Counted from the first letter of the stretch, positions 51,701 to 59,580 are shown. The stretch is 64,000 bases of DNA from Angiostrongylus vasorum (GCA_018806985.1 JADANN010000464.1:901501-965500), one strand, 5' to 3'. A program made the numbers and translations. Notes: generated by a model from the letters alone, not told the origin.

Positions 51701-53178
51701 ATGGTACTCATATAAACCGCTAATGGACCGTGTCAATGAATGTACCTTGGAACATATCATTTATTACGGTTTTTCGCTCGGGATCTACTCTGACTTTATG
51801 AGCAACATGGTCGATGTCAGTTACCGCTCCAATATATCCCAAGTATGTTCTCACGCAATCGTCATCGATTTCTGGTCTTATTTTTAGTTGCTGTTTTAGA
51901 TACTAGTGGTAATTCCTTAGCTTGATAAACTCCGCTAGTGACGAATTCTCTTTATTAAATGGTACCCATTCTGAGTTTCTGCTGCTCTTTCCCATATTCA
52001 TGTCATATCCGTTTTTTTTTCAAATGAAAACTGTGTGAAAACAGGGGTTTTTCATCTCATTGAGTAATTGAGTTCACGAGTCATCTGAAGGCGGTTTTTC
52101 CAACATAGATGTTGGAGAATAAGTACGTAGCAGTTAGGGTGCTTTGAAAGCGGCATTTCCCTAGAGACAAAGTCAGTGAGTAGGCTTGCTGAAGGAGAGT
52201 TTCGGAAAATAATTCATTTGTTTTCATGCAACGTTCAAAAAAATTCATGCAGACTTCTGTCATGATTGTGTAACATATTGTCGATTGAATATTGTTGTCG
52301 AACAATTAGATCTCCTTCAGCTGGCCGATGCCAATCACGAAGTTGAAGTCTTTAGTGCATTGTGTCGATTTTCTAGCATTCTTTCACTGTGGTAATGATT
52401 TCACTAGGACTCAAATGATAGAAAGTGATCCCATCTCTCATCAACGAAAGAATCATCTCAAGTCCTTCTGATGCGAATTTCAAATCAAGAAATGGCTCGT
52501 CGCTGTACGGTGCTGAAGAAGCTGAGGACGAGTTTAGGAACAACTTTTCTTCACCTCCAACACTTTCATCATTTAAGATTGTCATCTCCATCACGCAACT
52601 TTTGAAATGAACACTGTAAGGTACGGGTGCAATCGATTCATTAACAACAAAAATCTATCGTTGATAATGAGAGCTTTTTCTGTGCTTTCATCTTTGTTTC
52701 AATATATACGAAATCTGTTGAATTCATTCTCTTCTTTGCAGCTTTTCTCAATTGCTTAGAGCGAATGTATTTTAAATTTTATATTCTATTTACTTTCTTG
52801 CATATTTACTTACACCAGACCTATTTTCCTACAGTGCAGTAGAGGTAATTTGAAAGGGAATCTTGGCAATCTACAGAGCATTCAATTTTTTTTGCGAAAC
52901 ATAAGGGATGTGTCGAAACATGATTTTCTTGACGAAATTTTAGTATAAAAGAATAGGTATTGTTGTGAATGAGAACGTATAACTCATTTCAGTCGTTTCC
53001 GGTGGCGTTAGACTCAACGTTTTCAAATCTCCTCGACGACGATCTAGCCGAGCCGTCCTTCTCACCGTCAAACGACATCAACCTCATTGATCTCGGTCAC
53101 TGTGATGATTTCTTTGGACCCGATTCAATAATGACTGACGATACGCAGTCCTCATCGTGGAGACTGTCGTCTAGGTAG
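27136..53178 (+). CDS. Supplementary (HNF4-like) nuclear hormone receptor, 13 coding exons
   Basis: Ligand-type transcription factor expected to act in the nucleus. The exons listed separately join in phase into 1,698 nt (565 aa plus stop). The DNA-binding domain covers about residues 30-105: finger 1 uses C32, C35, C49 and C52 with P-box CYGCK, and finger 2 uses C68, C74, C84 and C87. A basic hinge (RIRKK) follows. The ligand-binding domain runs from about residue 200 to 415 and includes the helix-3 region (AAVDWVDSL), the [18 protein letters not shown] block and a final LLSEMFGD segment resembling an AF-2 helix. A tail of about 150 residues is Ser/Asp-rich. The DBD resembles C. elegans HNF4-type receptors such as NHR-31; that comparison is from memory and the ortholog is not established. 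Many introns hold SINEs, and intron 11 holds an antisense gene. Existence is very likely; the exact 5' end is uncertain because upstream exons may exist. Confidence 0.9.
27800..28490 (-). mobile_element. Family A SINE split by a family C insertion
   Basis: The tail half is 27800-27945 and the head half 28326-28490. They are interrupted by the family C element at 27946-28325, which is flanked by a 13-bp target duplication. It lies in NHR intron 1. Confidence 0.85.
27946..28325 (-). mobile_element. SINE-like family C copy inserted in a family A SINE
   Basis: Flanked by the 13-bp direct repeat AGTGCTGCTATAC at 27933-27945 and 28326-28338, which belongs to the interrupted family A unit. This proves a younger insertion and fits target-primed retrotransposition. 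Confidence 0.88.
28763..28800 (-). ncRNA. Hammerhead-like motif, degenerate
   Basis: The minus strand reads GCT-CTGATGA-AGAGGAAAATGTC-GAAGC-TTT-AGCC. It has the canonical CTGATGA box and GCT/AGC stem I, but stem II is mismatched and GAAA is changed. The flank ACCTTACACGAGGTT is shared with the 3871 copy. Confidence 0.35.
29835..29934 (+). CDS. NHR exon 2: zinc finger core
   Basis: The acceptor TTGCAG ends at 29834 and the donor GTAAGT starts at 29935. The exon encodes [14 protein letters not shown] and then the CRFGNNC stretch of finger 2. It carries the P-box recognition helix and ends in phase 1. It follows exon 1 in phase 0 with no change to the receptor consensus. Confidence 0.93.
30325..30690 (-). 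mobile_element. SINE-like family B copy
   Basis: Minus-strand copy in NHR intron 2, about 200 bp from a full-length family A copy. Confidence 0.8.
30896..31172 (+). mobile_element. SINE-like family A copy, full length
   Basis: Complete head, body and tail in NHR intron 2. A 197-codon open frame spans this repeat but is repeat-derived. Confidence 0.85.
31738..31905 (+). mobile_element. SINE-like family D copy
   Basis: Best head in the family (TGGTGTGGTGGTGAGCGCGC) and tail TTTGCAAATATCTCAGCATC. Located in NHR intron 2. Confidence 0.7.
32702..33065 (+). mobile_element. SINE-like family B copy, full length
   Basis: Head at 32702, GCTAGTTCGATTCCGCTCC inside, A-rich tail at 33055-33070 next to a LINE remnant. 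Located in NHR intron 2. Confidence 0.88.
33185..33935 (-). mobile_element. RTE-type LINE endonuclease remnant
   Basis: The minus-strand reading shows the start of an AP-endonuclease-type domain: [20 protein letters not shown], then [20 protein letters not shown] and VIALQE. Further along come NCYSPA and [15 protein letters not shown], the conserved endonuclease core. Broken by several frameshifts. It lies inside NHR intron 2. Confidence 0.75.
34023..34165 (-). mobile_element. Family C SINE fragment
   Basis: Only the middle is recognisable (CAGAAAGAGATTTACCAC and ACCAGAACGGTG). It adjoins the LINE endonuclease remnant. Confidence 0.55.
34425..34870 (-). mobile_element. Tandem pair of family D SINEs
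   Basis: Units at about 34425-34600 and 34715-34870, joined by a linker containing AAATCGGTATTCAAACTAGT and ATTACAATGT. The same two-unit layout and linker occur at 55062-55525. Confidence 0.65.
35893..35958 (+). CDS. NHR exon 3: end of zinc finger 2
   Basis: The acceptor ATATTTAG ends at 35892 and the donor GTAAGA starts at 35959. It encodes [21 protein letters not shown], giving the last two zinc ligands and the C-terminal extension of the DBD. The intron before it is about 6 kb and full of repeats. Confidence 0.93.
36107..36195 (+). CDS. NHR exon 4: DBD C-terminal extension and hinge
   Basis: The acceptor TTCCAG ends at 36106 and the donor GTAAGT starts at 36196. It encodes [20 protein letters not shown] and an acidic start of the hinge. 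The basic cluster could act as a nuclear localisation signal (inference). It enters in phase 1 and leaves in phase 0. Confidence 0.9.
36283..36369 (+). CDS. NHR exon 5: hinge / start of ligand-binding region
   Basis: The acceptor GTTTAG ends at 36282. The 29 codons begin [20 protein letters not shown] and end NIEAK, followed by a weak donor GTGTTT at 36370. Both flanks are phase 0, and the next exon continues the same frame without a stop. The weak donor is the least certain junction in this part. Confidence 0.75.
36448..36564 (+). CDS. NHR exon 6: linker rich in Ser/Pro
   Basis: The acceptor TTTTTAG ends at 36447 and the donor GTAGGA starts at 36565. The 39 codons contain [19 protein letters not shown], a typical flexible linker before the ligand-binding domain. 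Phase 0 on both sides. Confidence 0.82.
36716..37002 (-). mobile_element. SINE-like family A copy, full length
   Basis: Complete unit on the minus strand in NHR intron 6, joined to a family B 3' fragment (37010-37135). Confidence 0.85.
37435..37470 (-). ncRNA. Hammerhead-ribozyme-like motif (left arm of inverted repeat)
   Basis: The minus strand reads GGCT-CTGAGGA-AGGC..GCC-GAAAC-GTC-AGCC. This fits CUGANGA, a GGC/GCC stem II, GAAA, a cleavage-type GUC, and stem I from GGCU with AGCC. Stem III has no loop, so a single copy may be inactive. Confidence 0.5.
37526..37561 (+). ncRNA. Hammerhead-ribozyme-like motif (right arm of inverted repeat)
   Basis: Same layout as the left-arm copy: GGCT-CTGAGGA-AGGCGAAATCGC, but the GAAAC box reads GAGAC and the final stem-I half reads AACC. 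A slightly decayed mirror copy. Confidence 0.4.
37725..37865 (-). mobile_element. Family D SINE fragment beside the inverted repeat
   Basis: GGGGCTCACGTGCTATCCACC and the tail to ATCAGCCGTGAACGGGGATT. The other end of a family D unit is at about 37280-37340, so the inverted repeat appears inserted in it. Confidence 0.5.
37904..38035 (+). CDS. NHR exon 7: ligand-binding domain helix 1-3 region
   Basis: The acceptor CTGTTCAG ends at 37903 and the donor GTGAGC starts at 38036. The 44 codons include [20 protein letters not shown], the helix-3 type signature of HNF4-like ligand-binding domains, followed by DTDDK, which leads into the DQ-LLK-like motif split with exon 8. Confidence 0.9.
38759..38907 (+). 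CDS. NHR exon 8: ligand-binding domain core
   Basis: The acceptor ATTCAG ends at 38758 and the donor GTAACT starts at 38908. It encodes [20 protein letters not shown], the conserved core of the domain, then [10 protein letters not shown]. It leaves in phase 2, which exon 9 completes. Confidence 0.9.
39470..39588 (+). CDS. NHR exon 9: ligand-binding domain middle helices
   Basis: The acceptor GTTTCTAG ends at 39469 and the donor GTGGGT starts at 39589. It encodes [20 protein letters not shown] and then [15 protein letters not shown]. Exon 8 does not read directly into exon 10, so this exon is required by phase (enters phase 2, leaves phase 1). Confidence 0.88.
39713..39778. repeat. TTA microsatellite
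   Basis: About 20 TTA/CTA units. Poly-Leu and poly-Tyr ORFs here are artefacts. Abuts a family B SINE in NHR intron 9. Confidence 0.95.
39835..40140 (+). mobile_element. SINE-like family B copy, 5' incomplete
   Basis: The body and the tail (GAGGAAACGAATCAGTGCAA, then AAAAACTAAAAAAAA) are recognisable. The 5' side runs into a TTA microsatellite. Confidence 0.65.
40312..40540 (+). mobile_element. SINE-like family A copy
   Basis: Diverged copy in NHR intron 9 with head ATGTAGCGCAACGGTTAG and tail CGGACGCTTTATCC. Confidence 0.7.
41262..41560 (-). mobile_element. SINE-like family B copy, diverged
   Basis: Minus-strand tail and body motifs (CTTCATGATTGTTACTGAAAG on plus); weak head. Confidence 0.55.
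42464..42504. repeat. AT microsatellite around GTAC, palindromic
   Basis: ATATAT runs on both sides of ATGTACAT, 65 bp upstream of NHR exon 10. It can form a hairpin in the pre-mRNA. Confidence 0.9.
42569..42723 (+). CDS. NHR exon 10: ligand-binding domain helices 8-10 region
   Basis: The acceptor AATTTCAG ends at 42568 and the donor GTAAGA starts at 42724. It encodes [20 protein letters not shown] and [15 protein letters not shown], the classic helix-10 dimerisation stretch. An AT microsatellite palindrome lies about 65 bp upstream in the intron. Confidence 0.92.
43252..43535 (+). mobile_element. SINE-like family A copy, diverged
   Basis: Recognised from the body (CCGCCAGACTTGCTTGCGAGG) and the tail (GATCAACGCTGAACGCTCTA). 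Located in NHR intron 10. Confidence 0.65.
44043..44342 (+). mobile_element. SINE-like family A copy with a G-rich insertion
   Basis: The head GTGTAGCGCAGTGGTCAGAAG and tail are present. A purine tract of about 40 nt (44175-44215; GGAGGGGGTGGTGAGAGAGG and similar) sits in the body where other copies have none. About 100 bp upstream of NHR exon 11. Confidence 0.7.
44445..44627 (+). CDS. NHR exon 11: end of ligand-binding domain (AF-2 region)
   Basis: The acceptor TTTGCAG ends at 44444. It encodes [16 protein letters not shown] and [11 protein letters not shown], then a Ser-rich segment. The donor used, GTTCGT at 44628, is weak but gives phase 0 into exon 12. A different downstream donor is possible because the frame stays open for about 60 nt. 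Confidence 0.82.
45494..46473 (-). CDS. Small secreted protein of unrecognised family, copy 1 (nested, middle exon broken)
   Basis: Paralog of the 55990-57312 gene, lying antisense inside intron 11 of the receptor. Exon 1 (46473-46423) encodes the signal peptide [17 protein letters not shown] with a GT donor. Exon 3 (45853-45494) is open for 119 codons with motifs [30 protein letters not shown] and [18 protein letters not shown]. The region matching exon 2 (about 46017-45942) is damaged: the acceptor AG reads AA, it is 76 rather than 78 nt, and TAA appears in frame. Exons 1 and 3 are both phase 0, so skipping the broken exon gives an in-frame 136-aa secreted protein lacking the Phe/Asn/Pro-rich segment. 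It may be a live shortened gene or a recent pseudogene. Confidence 0.65.
46700..46980 (+). mobile_element. SINE-like family A copy, full length
   Basis: Complete unit, 226 bp beyond the start codon of the nested secreted gene (copy 1), and so in its putative upstream region. Confidence 0.85.
47229..47607 (+). mobile_element. SINE-like family C copy
   Basis: Full-length unit in NHR intron 11, with ATGGCTGT at 47221-47228 and again at 47608-47615 as a probable short target duplication. Confidence 0.8.
48215..48362 (+). mobile_element. SINE-like family D copy, diverged
   Basis: Tail TTTGCAGATAACTCAGCATC and GTGGTTATATTTCACGTAAT. Located in NHR intron 11. Confidence 0.55.
48905..49084 (+). CDS. 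NHR exon 12: C-terminal tail
   Basis: The acceptor ATTTTTAG ends at 48904 and the donor GTGAGT starts at 49085. The 60 codons begin [20 protein letters not shown] and are polar, with [15 protein letters not shown] later. A decayed duplicate lies at 58741. Phase 0 on both sides. Confidence 0.85.
49265..51110 (-). mobile_element. RTE-type LINE fragment: endonuclease part and reverse transcriptase
   Basis: Longest LINE fragment, in NHR intron 12. In minus-strand order: [17 protein letters not shown] endonuclease sequence (about 50800), a [18 protein letters not shown] RT motif (about 50550), [19 protein letters not shown] (about 50150), [20 protein letters not shown] with LTKNDV (about 49990), [20 protein letters not shown], and the C-terminal [12 protein letters not shown] region down to 49270. 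Numerous stops, so inactive. Confidence 0.8.
52993..53178 (+). CDS. NHR exon 13: terminal exon with stop
   Basis: The acceptor TCATTTCAG ends at 52992, with TAG at 53176-53178. It encodes an acidic, Ser-rich tail ([20 protein letters not shown]) ending SSWRLSSR. The acidic and hydrophobic mix could be an activation region (inference). The first clear AATAAA downstream is at 53641. Confidence 0.85.
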   Translation, partial: SFPVALDSTFSNLLDDDLAEPSFSPSNDINLIDLGHCDDFFGPDSIMTDDTQSSSWRLSSR

Positions 53179-53640
53179 CTCCAACTTCGCTTCCGAAACT
53201 TTTTTGAGGCATTTAGAATGATTTGTTTTGAAAATCTGGCTTGTGCCGCAGATGGTTCAGCCATCTATCCCATGTGGTTTTCTTAATTTGTGTGGATAGT
53301 TTACTCTTCTTCACACATGGCAACCTAACTTCGATCTACACAGCTGATGGTGGTTACGGCATGCATGAAGAGTACGGTAGCAAAACTCTTAAACTACTTA
53401 TTAGTAGGCTACAGTCAGATTTTCAGTTCATACTAGCATAGTTTTGCTAGAGTATGTAGTTTTTCTTATCTTTACTTACTAGGTGATCAAAGTTTACGTT
53501 TAGAGATATATTCGTCCTTTTTTGTTCTTCATTCAAGTTTCACTTCGTTATCGTCGGGTATTTGAGATGTCAGCTAACAATTAATAATTTACGCTAATAA
53601 TCGGATTTATCTATTCTCATGGAGATTCTTTTTAACAGGA

Positions 53641-53646
53641 AATAAA
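53641..53646 (+). terminator. Possible polyadenylation signal of the receptor gene
   Basis: An AATAAA hexamer 463 nt after the stop of NHR exon 13, in AT-rich DNA. A 3' UTR of this length is long for a nematode but possible; weaker variants nearer the stop cannot be excluded. Confidence 0.35.
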
Positions 53647-53649
53647 ACA

Positions 53650-54830
53650 GTTCACCTACCTTGTCTTTGTTTTTTGTTTTTCCTTTTCTCCTTTCTCTAC
53701 ACTACCTACCCATATCATCTATTCTAAATATATCAGACCAAATCCGCCCATCGTTTAGTGTATGAATCAAAGAAAGAATGTCTTCTGTGTTGTTTGTACA
53801 GCATGTATATTGATTTTTCATTACTTCTTCATTATGTGATTTCCTACCTTTATGATCAAGCACCACCGTGTTAAGCAGATGCTTCTTATATTGCTATAGC
53901 ACTTGCCCATCAACACTTTTAACATCAATTCGGTCACTATTAGTTTCATCAGTAGAGTTTCGAATGTGTTACAAACACTACTAGTACTTAGATTTTTATA
54001 TTTAAGAGCGCCTTATTGACAATTAATTGAATTTCACACATGAAAATATTGCTTTTTTTTTCTTTGTTTTGTAGCACACGTACACATAATATACACTGTC
54101 TGATTGGTTAGTTCGCAGATAGGGATAGAAAAAAAGGACTGTGGGTATCACACGGCACCCATCATCCTTGCCCTATAAAAGCCCCAACGTTTGTTTATGT
54201 AGATAGACGTAATGCTGTGATGACATTTCTCTACATGTTTTGTGAGCTCATGCACTTTTTCAATTAGCGTTCATTATACTGGAAACGTAAGGAAAGGGGA
54301 GTTGTCGAATTCCCGTACTGGTGGTACGGCTGCTATTTTGGCAGAAATGTTCAATGATCGTCAATGTACGGCGTTCCTACCTTCTTATCACAGGCAAACG
54401 ATGGCCATTGAGAGTCGAAACAAGGTTTTTCTTTCTACATCTTGGTTTTTTATAGGATGACTCGATTTTTGAGAAAGCATCAAATCGTGCTACAAGTTAC
54501 CCGACGGGTACACGGCAATGTAACAAATTAGTACAATTTATTGTACAGTGTCACTGCTCAGAAAGGACTAACTTCCAGCAGCATTTTCAAGAAAACTTCT
54601 TAGCAGTTCCTTCTTTTAAAATCAGTAGCAAAAATTTTCTTCGAATAATCGAAGGATAGGGGACCGCTCCGAAGAATTAAAACCCATAGAGCGCGGAGAT
54701 ACAGAAAAACTCTCGTTCGGGAACTAATGACTGCGCTCCCAAAATATTTCACAAATCTCACACCCATTTTAGAGGTAAGCAGTTGTAGCTTGTCACACAT
54801 ATGTATAACCCAAGGTACATAATTGGCACT
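53650..54830. other. No gene recognised downstream of the receptor
   Basis: AT-rich. 54600-54830 may be more Penelope-like sequence upstream of the GIY-YIG remnant, but no motif is readable. Confidence 0.4.
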
Positions 54831-54831
54831 A

Positions 54832-55069
54832 ACGGCGACTGCGTGAGTTCGGGTACGGTATACCTGGTTTCTTATACAGTGTGCGAAACGAATACGTTGG
54901 CGAAACTGGTAGACAACTCCAAGTTCGTATAAAAGAACACTTGGTCGGGAAAGTTGAAGTGAAGCCAAGTACTACACCAGGCGTGCATAGGACACAAAGA
55001 CATAACGGAAAACATTTTCGAGTAAAATCTGCTGATTTAAACACAACGATACCGAAATTACCACAATGA
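54832..55069 (+). mobile_element. Penelope-like element GIY-YIG endonuclease remnant
   Basis: The plus-strand reading contains RNEYVGETGRQLQVRIKEHL, the GIY-YIG signature region seen in Penelope-like retroelements (YVGETGR, R..EH), then TTPGVHRTQRHNGKHF as in those proteins. It ends into a family D repeat at 55062. No reverse transcriptase is seen next to it. Confidence 0.65.
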
Positions 55070-55525
55070 CGTTGAGATATTTGCAAAAACTTGAATCCCA
55101 GGCCGAATCAAACCGCGATTACCCTTTCCGGGGGCTCACGTGTTAAGCCGAGCACCAATGAGTCTGTCGTTCGGCCTTTCTCTCAACCAGTCTTTTTACA
55201 CCAATGGTGCCATCAACAATAACCCGACAATGGAATGGTCTTTGGAGCACAAATCGGTGTTAAACCCATTTAAGCTGAGGCCGCAGTCGAAATCACAATG
55301 TATAACTTCTATCTAGTGCCCACTAATTTTACAGCAAATTATTAAGTGAAACACAACCGCAATGATGATGAGATATTTTCAAAAACTTGAATCCTAGATT
55401 AGATTTGACCGCGATTACCCTTTTCGGGGACTCACATGTTACCCATTCGACTAATGAGTCTCTCATACTGCATCTTTCTCGGCCAATTTTTTACCCTAAT
55501 GGTGCCATCAGTGATCAACCGTCAA
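55062..55525 (-). mobile_element. Tandem pair of family D SINEs
   Basis: Units at about 55062-55235 and 55345-55525 with linker AAATCGGTGTTAAACCCATT, then AATCACAATGT. The first unit adjoins the GIY-YIG remnant. Confidence 0.7.
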
Positions 55526-55989
55526 CGAGGTTGTAAATATCAGTATCATTGTATTTTATTTCGCATAACGGACTGCCGTGAAGAAGTAATGGGCAGTAGA
55601 TAAATGTTATACATCTGCTGATTTAATCCATCCCAGATTCCTGAATGTAGGTGAAACGATATAGGATGATCGTCCAGAAATGCCAAAATAGGCTTCGTGA
55701 TAGCAACATTTATTCTGTTGACAAAGCTAAAGAACTATAAATATTCTTTATATTTCTGTATATATAGCAAATTCCACGTATGTGCTCACCACCGCAACTT
55801 CAATAACCTTTAGACAAGACATTTACAAAAGTGACTAAAACCGTAGACTGAATAGAAGTGACACAAGAATTTCTTTAATCATCTTTACTATAGTGGGAAA
55901 AAAAGTACTGACACATCTGTTATTGCTATCTAAGCTGTAAGTAACATTATATTTTCTACAGTTCTTCGTTAGTTACTGTATCTAACACT

Positions 55990-57312
55990 TCAGTATATAC
56001 GAAACGGTCCACCATCAGGTCGTATGTTTCCATAGCCGTCGGTGGCGATAGTTCTGCCGTTCACTGTCCTATACACGGTAACGTCACCATTTACCACGAT
56101 CGTGACTTCTTCAGTCTGTTGGCCATTGTAATTTCTAAAGTCGCTGTTCATCGAGACAACACTATTAGGTGGAAGTTGCGCCGTATAAGGTCTGCCGCCG
56201 ATGTTCGCAGTTACAGTAGTGATGCCATTAACGGTATTAATGCTATTAAAGTAACCAGCTCCTCTAAAGTTCGATAAGGCATTTCTTGTAGTATCAGTGA
56301 TCCATCTGGCCAGATTAGCTCCCCAATGTGGACTGAACACGCCACTCTGAAAATAGCGAAGATTCTGAGAGAATAATAATGAAGTTTTTCCTAGAATTTT
56401 CTTTTGTAACTGTCATCCATGGAAATTCACCTGGAACATTCCACTGGGAAATGGATTAAAGACGTTGTCAAATGGGTTGAAGGAATATGGAAATCCCTTA
56501 AAGTAAATCTGAGAGAACAAAAAATTCAAAGAACCAGTGAACATTGGATAGCAATATTTTTTGCACAAAGATACTTTTTCTAGTTTTGATCCAGCTAAAT
56601 AGAAGGTGTAGACTATATTTAACATCATTCTTGACTTCACATCGTGTGTTTTGGTGATAGAAATGTCTTAAGGGAAAAAATTTTGTTTGCAACGTCTTTA
56701 CACAGATCGCAAGGTGACGGCTAAGTTATGAAGAGTTTTGGAAAAACTTCATGGACATATTATTATTATAGAATAACTGAATGCAAAGAAGTTCTTCAGT
56801 AGTTGTTGAAAGTGGTAGGAGACCCTCTTAAGAATCAGACCACCATTATTTAGCTTTCTTGGGCTTCAATTATATTCCACAAATATTGTTTTAATCAAAT
56901 AAGCTAATCTGCTCTTCCTTGGAAAATTGCAGGTAATTCAAAAATGAGTGAATAACTAGGAGTATAACTCGATTGAAGTGAGCTTACGATTCAGTTATAA
57001 TCGCACATCTTTTGCACACGTAAATTTATAGAGCAGAACGAGTAACTAACTGAGAACTAGAGGAAATCGTAGCAAAAAACCGAAGACATTATAGTAGAAA
57101 AAAGTGATCGGCTAGAAAAAAAGGCTGAAGACAATTTGGAAAATCTCCTCAGTTACTGTTTTTTTAAAATTTCCTGAGTTGCTAAAAAAAATGACTCAAA
57201 AAAAAAAACGAGAAAAAGAAGAAACAAACTGGTGTCAGGTAAAAAAGAACTTGATGGAAACCTGAGCATGAACTGTGACAAATAGGCCAACAAATAGAGT
57301 ACAAATTTTCAT
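55990..57312 (-). CDS. Small secreted protein of unrecognised family, copy 2 (intact, 3 exons)
   Basis: Three exons, read right to left: 57312-57262 (17 codons, MKICTLFVGLFVTVHAQ, a signal peptide with a basic N-terminus, hydrophobic core and AXA-like end), 56508-56431 (26 codons, starting IYFKGFPYSFNPFDNVFNPF) and 56346-55990 (118 codons plus stop). The junctions are GTTTCC..CTCTCAG and GTGAAT..TTTTCAG, all phase 0. The mature protein is about 144 aa with no cysteine. It has an Asn/Phe/Pro-rich start, then a beta-rich body with motifs [50 protein letters not shown] and the end GGPFRIY. I do not recognise the family. Presumably secreted. A close paralog lies antisense in the receptor intron and a decayed one at 63.3 kb. 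Confidence 0.8.
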
Positions 57313-57804
57313 AGCCGGAGCAGGCCGTCTAAACAACAGTAAGGACACATTTGTTCAGATACCATCTGATTACGGCAGATCGACATAAGCAGATTACGGT
57401 GGATATTAGAAAAAATCACGGAAAACACACAGAAACATATTGGCAAAAGCAGAGCATTGCTTATTGGTTGTAAAGACTCAACCCTTTCGCGAAAACGCCC
57501 GATTTTCCGCTGTGACGGACTTGCTCCTTTTTCGACAATAGACAATAATTTCTTGATAACTAAGACGCTTGAAAGGTTGAAAGAATGATGCACGTATAAA
57601 GGAGATTGCCCTATCGCTTTATGGGTATGAATGGTATTTGTGCCAACGTTTACTCTATGCTCTCCATCATGCATACACACTGGTGTCAGCATTGAGAAAG
57701 TTTTCCAGATTATGTTGAGTCATTCTTATATATTTCATACCCAATTCAATAAGAGAACTATGATTCATTATGGTTATTTTGAATGGAATAACAGTCGATA
57801 AGCA

Positions 57805-57960
57805 ACCAAAACGATGCTGAGATATTTGCAGAACTCCGGACCGCACGTGTCTGCGGTGGGGGAACGATCACGGTATTACCCTTTCTGGGGGGCAAACGCG
57901 TTCACGACCACACCATACGGGTCCTTCGTTTCGCCTGTCTCTGATGGCACTGGTCGATAG
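57805..57960 (-). mobile_element. SINE-like family D copy
   Basis: Plus strand GATGCTGAGATATTTGCAGA then GGGGGCAAACGCGTTCACGAC. It lies upstream of secreted gene copy 2. Confidence 0.65.
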
Positions 57961-58544
57961 TCGATAAGCGCTCAAATATCCGGTATATGAACTCGTTGGA
58001 AAAAAGGGCCTTTGGTAGATCTCCAAGTGAACAATAGGAAATGAGAACATTTAAAGAGAGAACAGAGCCCATAGAAGCCATTGGTGTCACTATTACTGTT
58101 CATTTCTGTTCGCATTAGTATTGTTACTGTAAATATTAATACTGCCATCATTTTCTACTTATATGTGTTATAACAAAAAAACCATGATGTGAAAATATGA
58201 TGAAATGAAAAAAGAATATGATAGAATTGTTTGAGGAAGCAGCAATGCTGTGAGTGTTCTTGTAACGAGCGACTTGTTATCGATTGTATGGCGAATGTTC
58301 TGCACTGAGTCATTCGACTTGCACATTTGTATTTGAGGATACCATCGGCCACTCAGGACACGATGTATTTACTTTCGATATTTGTTTTGTTGAGGTGTTT
58401 CGAGATGTGCATTAATTGGATATGAGATAACATCGGATGCGTATACACAAATGGACGAATCTTCACTTGGTAGACTTCCAGGAAATGTCATGTTTCCCAC
58501 GAATGTGCCTTGACCGCTAGTGAATAGACGTTTTCGAATGACAG

Positions 58545-58809
58545 TTAGCATGGTGATATTCACAATATGAATGAAATTCGTAGCATTAAAGTAGCTAACT
58601 TTATGATATTAAATATAAGAATAGCAAACAACGGACGGCCGTGTGGCACGACGGAATTTCGAGAAGAGCGAATTTGTTCAATGCTGTGCCGGCGTTAAAC
58701 AACTAACGACAGTGCAAAGAATGGATTACATGTTTTTTAGTCCATTTCGCCATCGTATATGGTTCAACCTTCGCTGATATCCTCAATTCGACGTCATTTT
58801 ACGCAATAG
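58545..58809 (+). pseudogene. Duplicated, stop-containing copy of NHR exon 12 and its upstream intron
   Basis: The stretch 58545-58809 matches 48745-48973. Shared landmarks are a CACAATATGAA/TACAATATGAA segment, GAGAAGAGCGAAT with TTGTTCAATG, and a TTTTTTAG acceptor. The exon-like part starts at 58741 and reads SISPSYMVQPSLISSIRRHF before TAG at 58807, against [20 protein letters not shown] in the receptor. It has no partner exons nearby, so it is a non-functional fragment carried by segmental duplication. Confidence 0.75.
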
Positions 58810-59249
58810 TAATGACCATCTTGAAGCAAACGGGAGGAGTTCACGATGTGCGGGTCATGATCTCATTGAGATTAACTAAATTCAGAGACTATTTCACTAG
58901 TGCATTGGGTTCATTGGATGTTTGTCATCATTTTTGCACCGTGCAACACCGACCATTCTTTTTTAAACCATTGATGGTGATAGATAACTCAAAGTTGCAC
59001 TGTTTTGCCTGAACACTTACGAAGATTGCGGTCGAATAAGTGAAAACAAGGGCGCCCAAGCGAAATCCTCGCTTCGGTAACTGCAAAATGCTTCGCGTTT
59101 GATATGCGACAACACCATTTATCACCAAATTTCATCAAAGCGAGCAAGTCTTTTAGAACTACACAGTGCTTCAATTTCCAATTTGCTAACCAACGCATTT
59201 GTTTTCAATAGTTTCACTTCATATCACCCTTTTTTCACATGTGAATAGC

Positions 59250-59580
59250 AGTGCTTATTGCATTCGATTCGTTTCTTGGCATCCGTCATCCACAAAGACC
59301 TTCTAGCTTTTCACACACGGCTTCATATGGGAGTATGCCCGCTGGTTCAGGATTACCGTCTTCTTAATGAATGCAACTTAACGCTGGTCGAGGCGATTCT
59401 CCCCTTGATTCCTGATATGGCAGGGGCCATAGTGTTCTCACTTAGACTGCAAACAGTGATCTGTTCTCAGAGAAGTCTGGCGCTAATTCCCGGACCTCTG
59501 CAGGATGAGGGGTAGGTGAGCCCGGCGTGGGCTCGATCAGGCGCCATACACGTGATGAACGCCATCACTACGACTGCTTA
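59250..59580 (-). mobile_element. SINE-like family B copy, diverged
   Basis: The plus strand shows GCATTCGATTCGTTTCTTGG and GGTCGAGGCGATTCTCCCC, the reverse of the family B tail and body, then a head near 59550. Confidence 0.65.

Noticed and set aside
51609..51887. 92-codon plus-strand ORF
   Set aside because: No homology recognised, no splice signals, and it lies next to the LINE fragment on the other strand.
57309..57692. 127-codon minus-strand ORF upstream of secreted copy 2
   Set aside because: It overlaps the probable promoter; the related sequence at 61440-61715 does not keep the frame.
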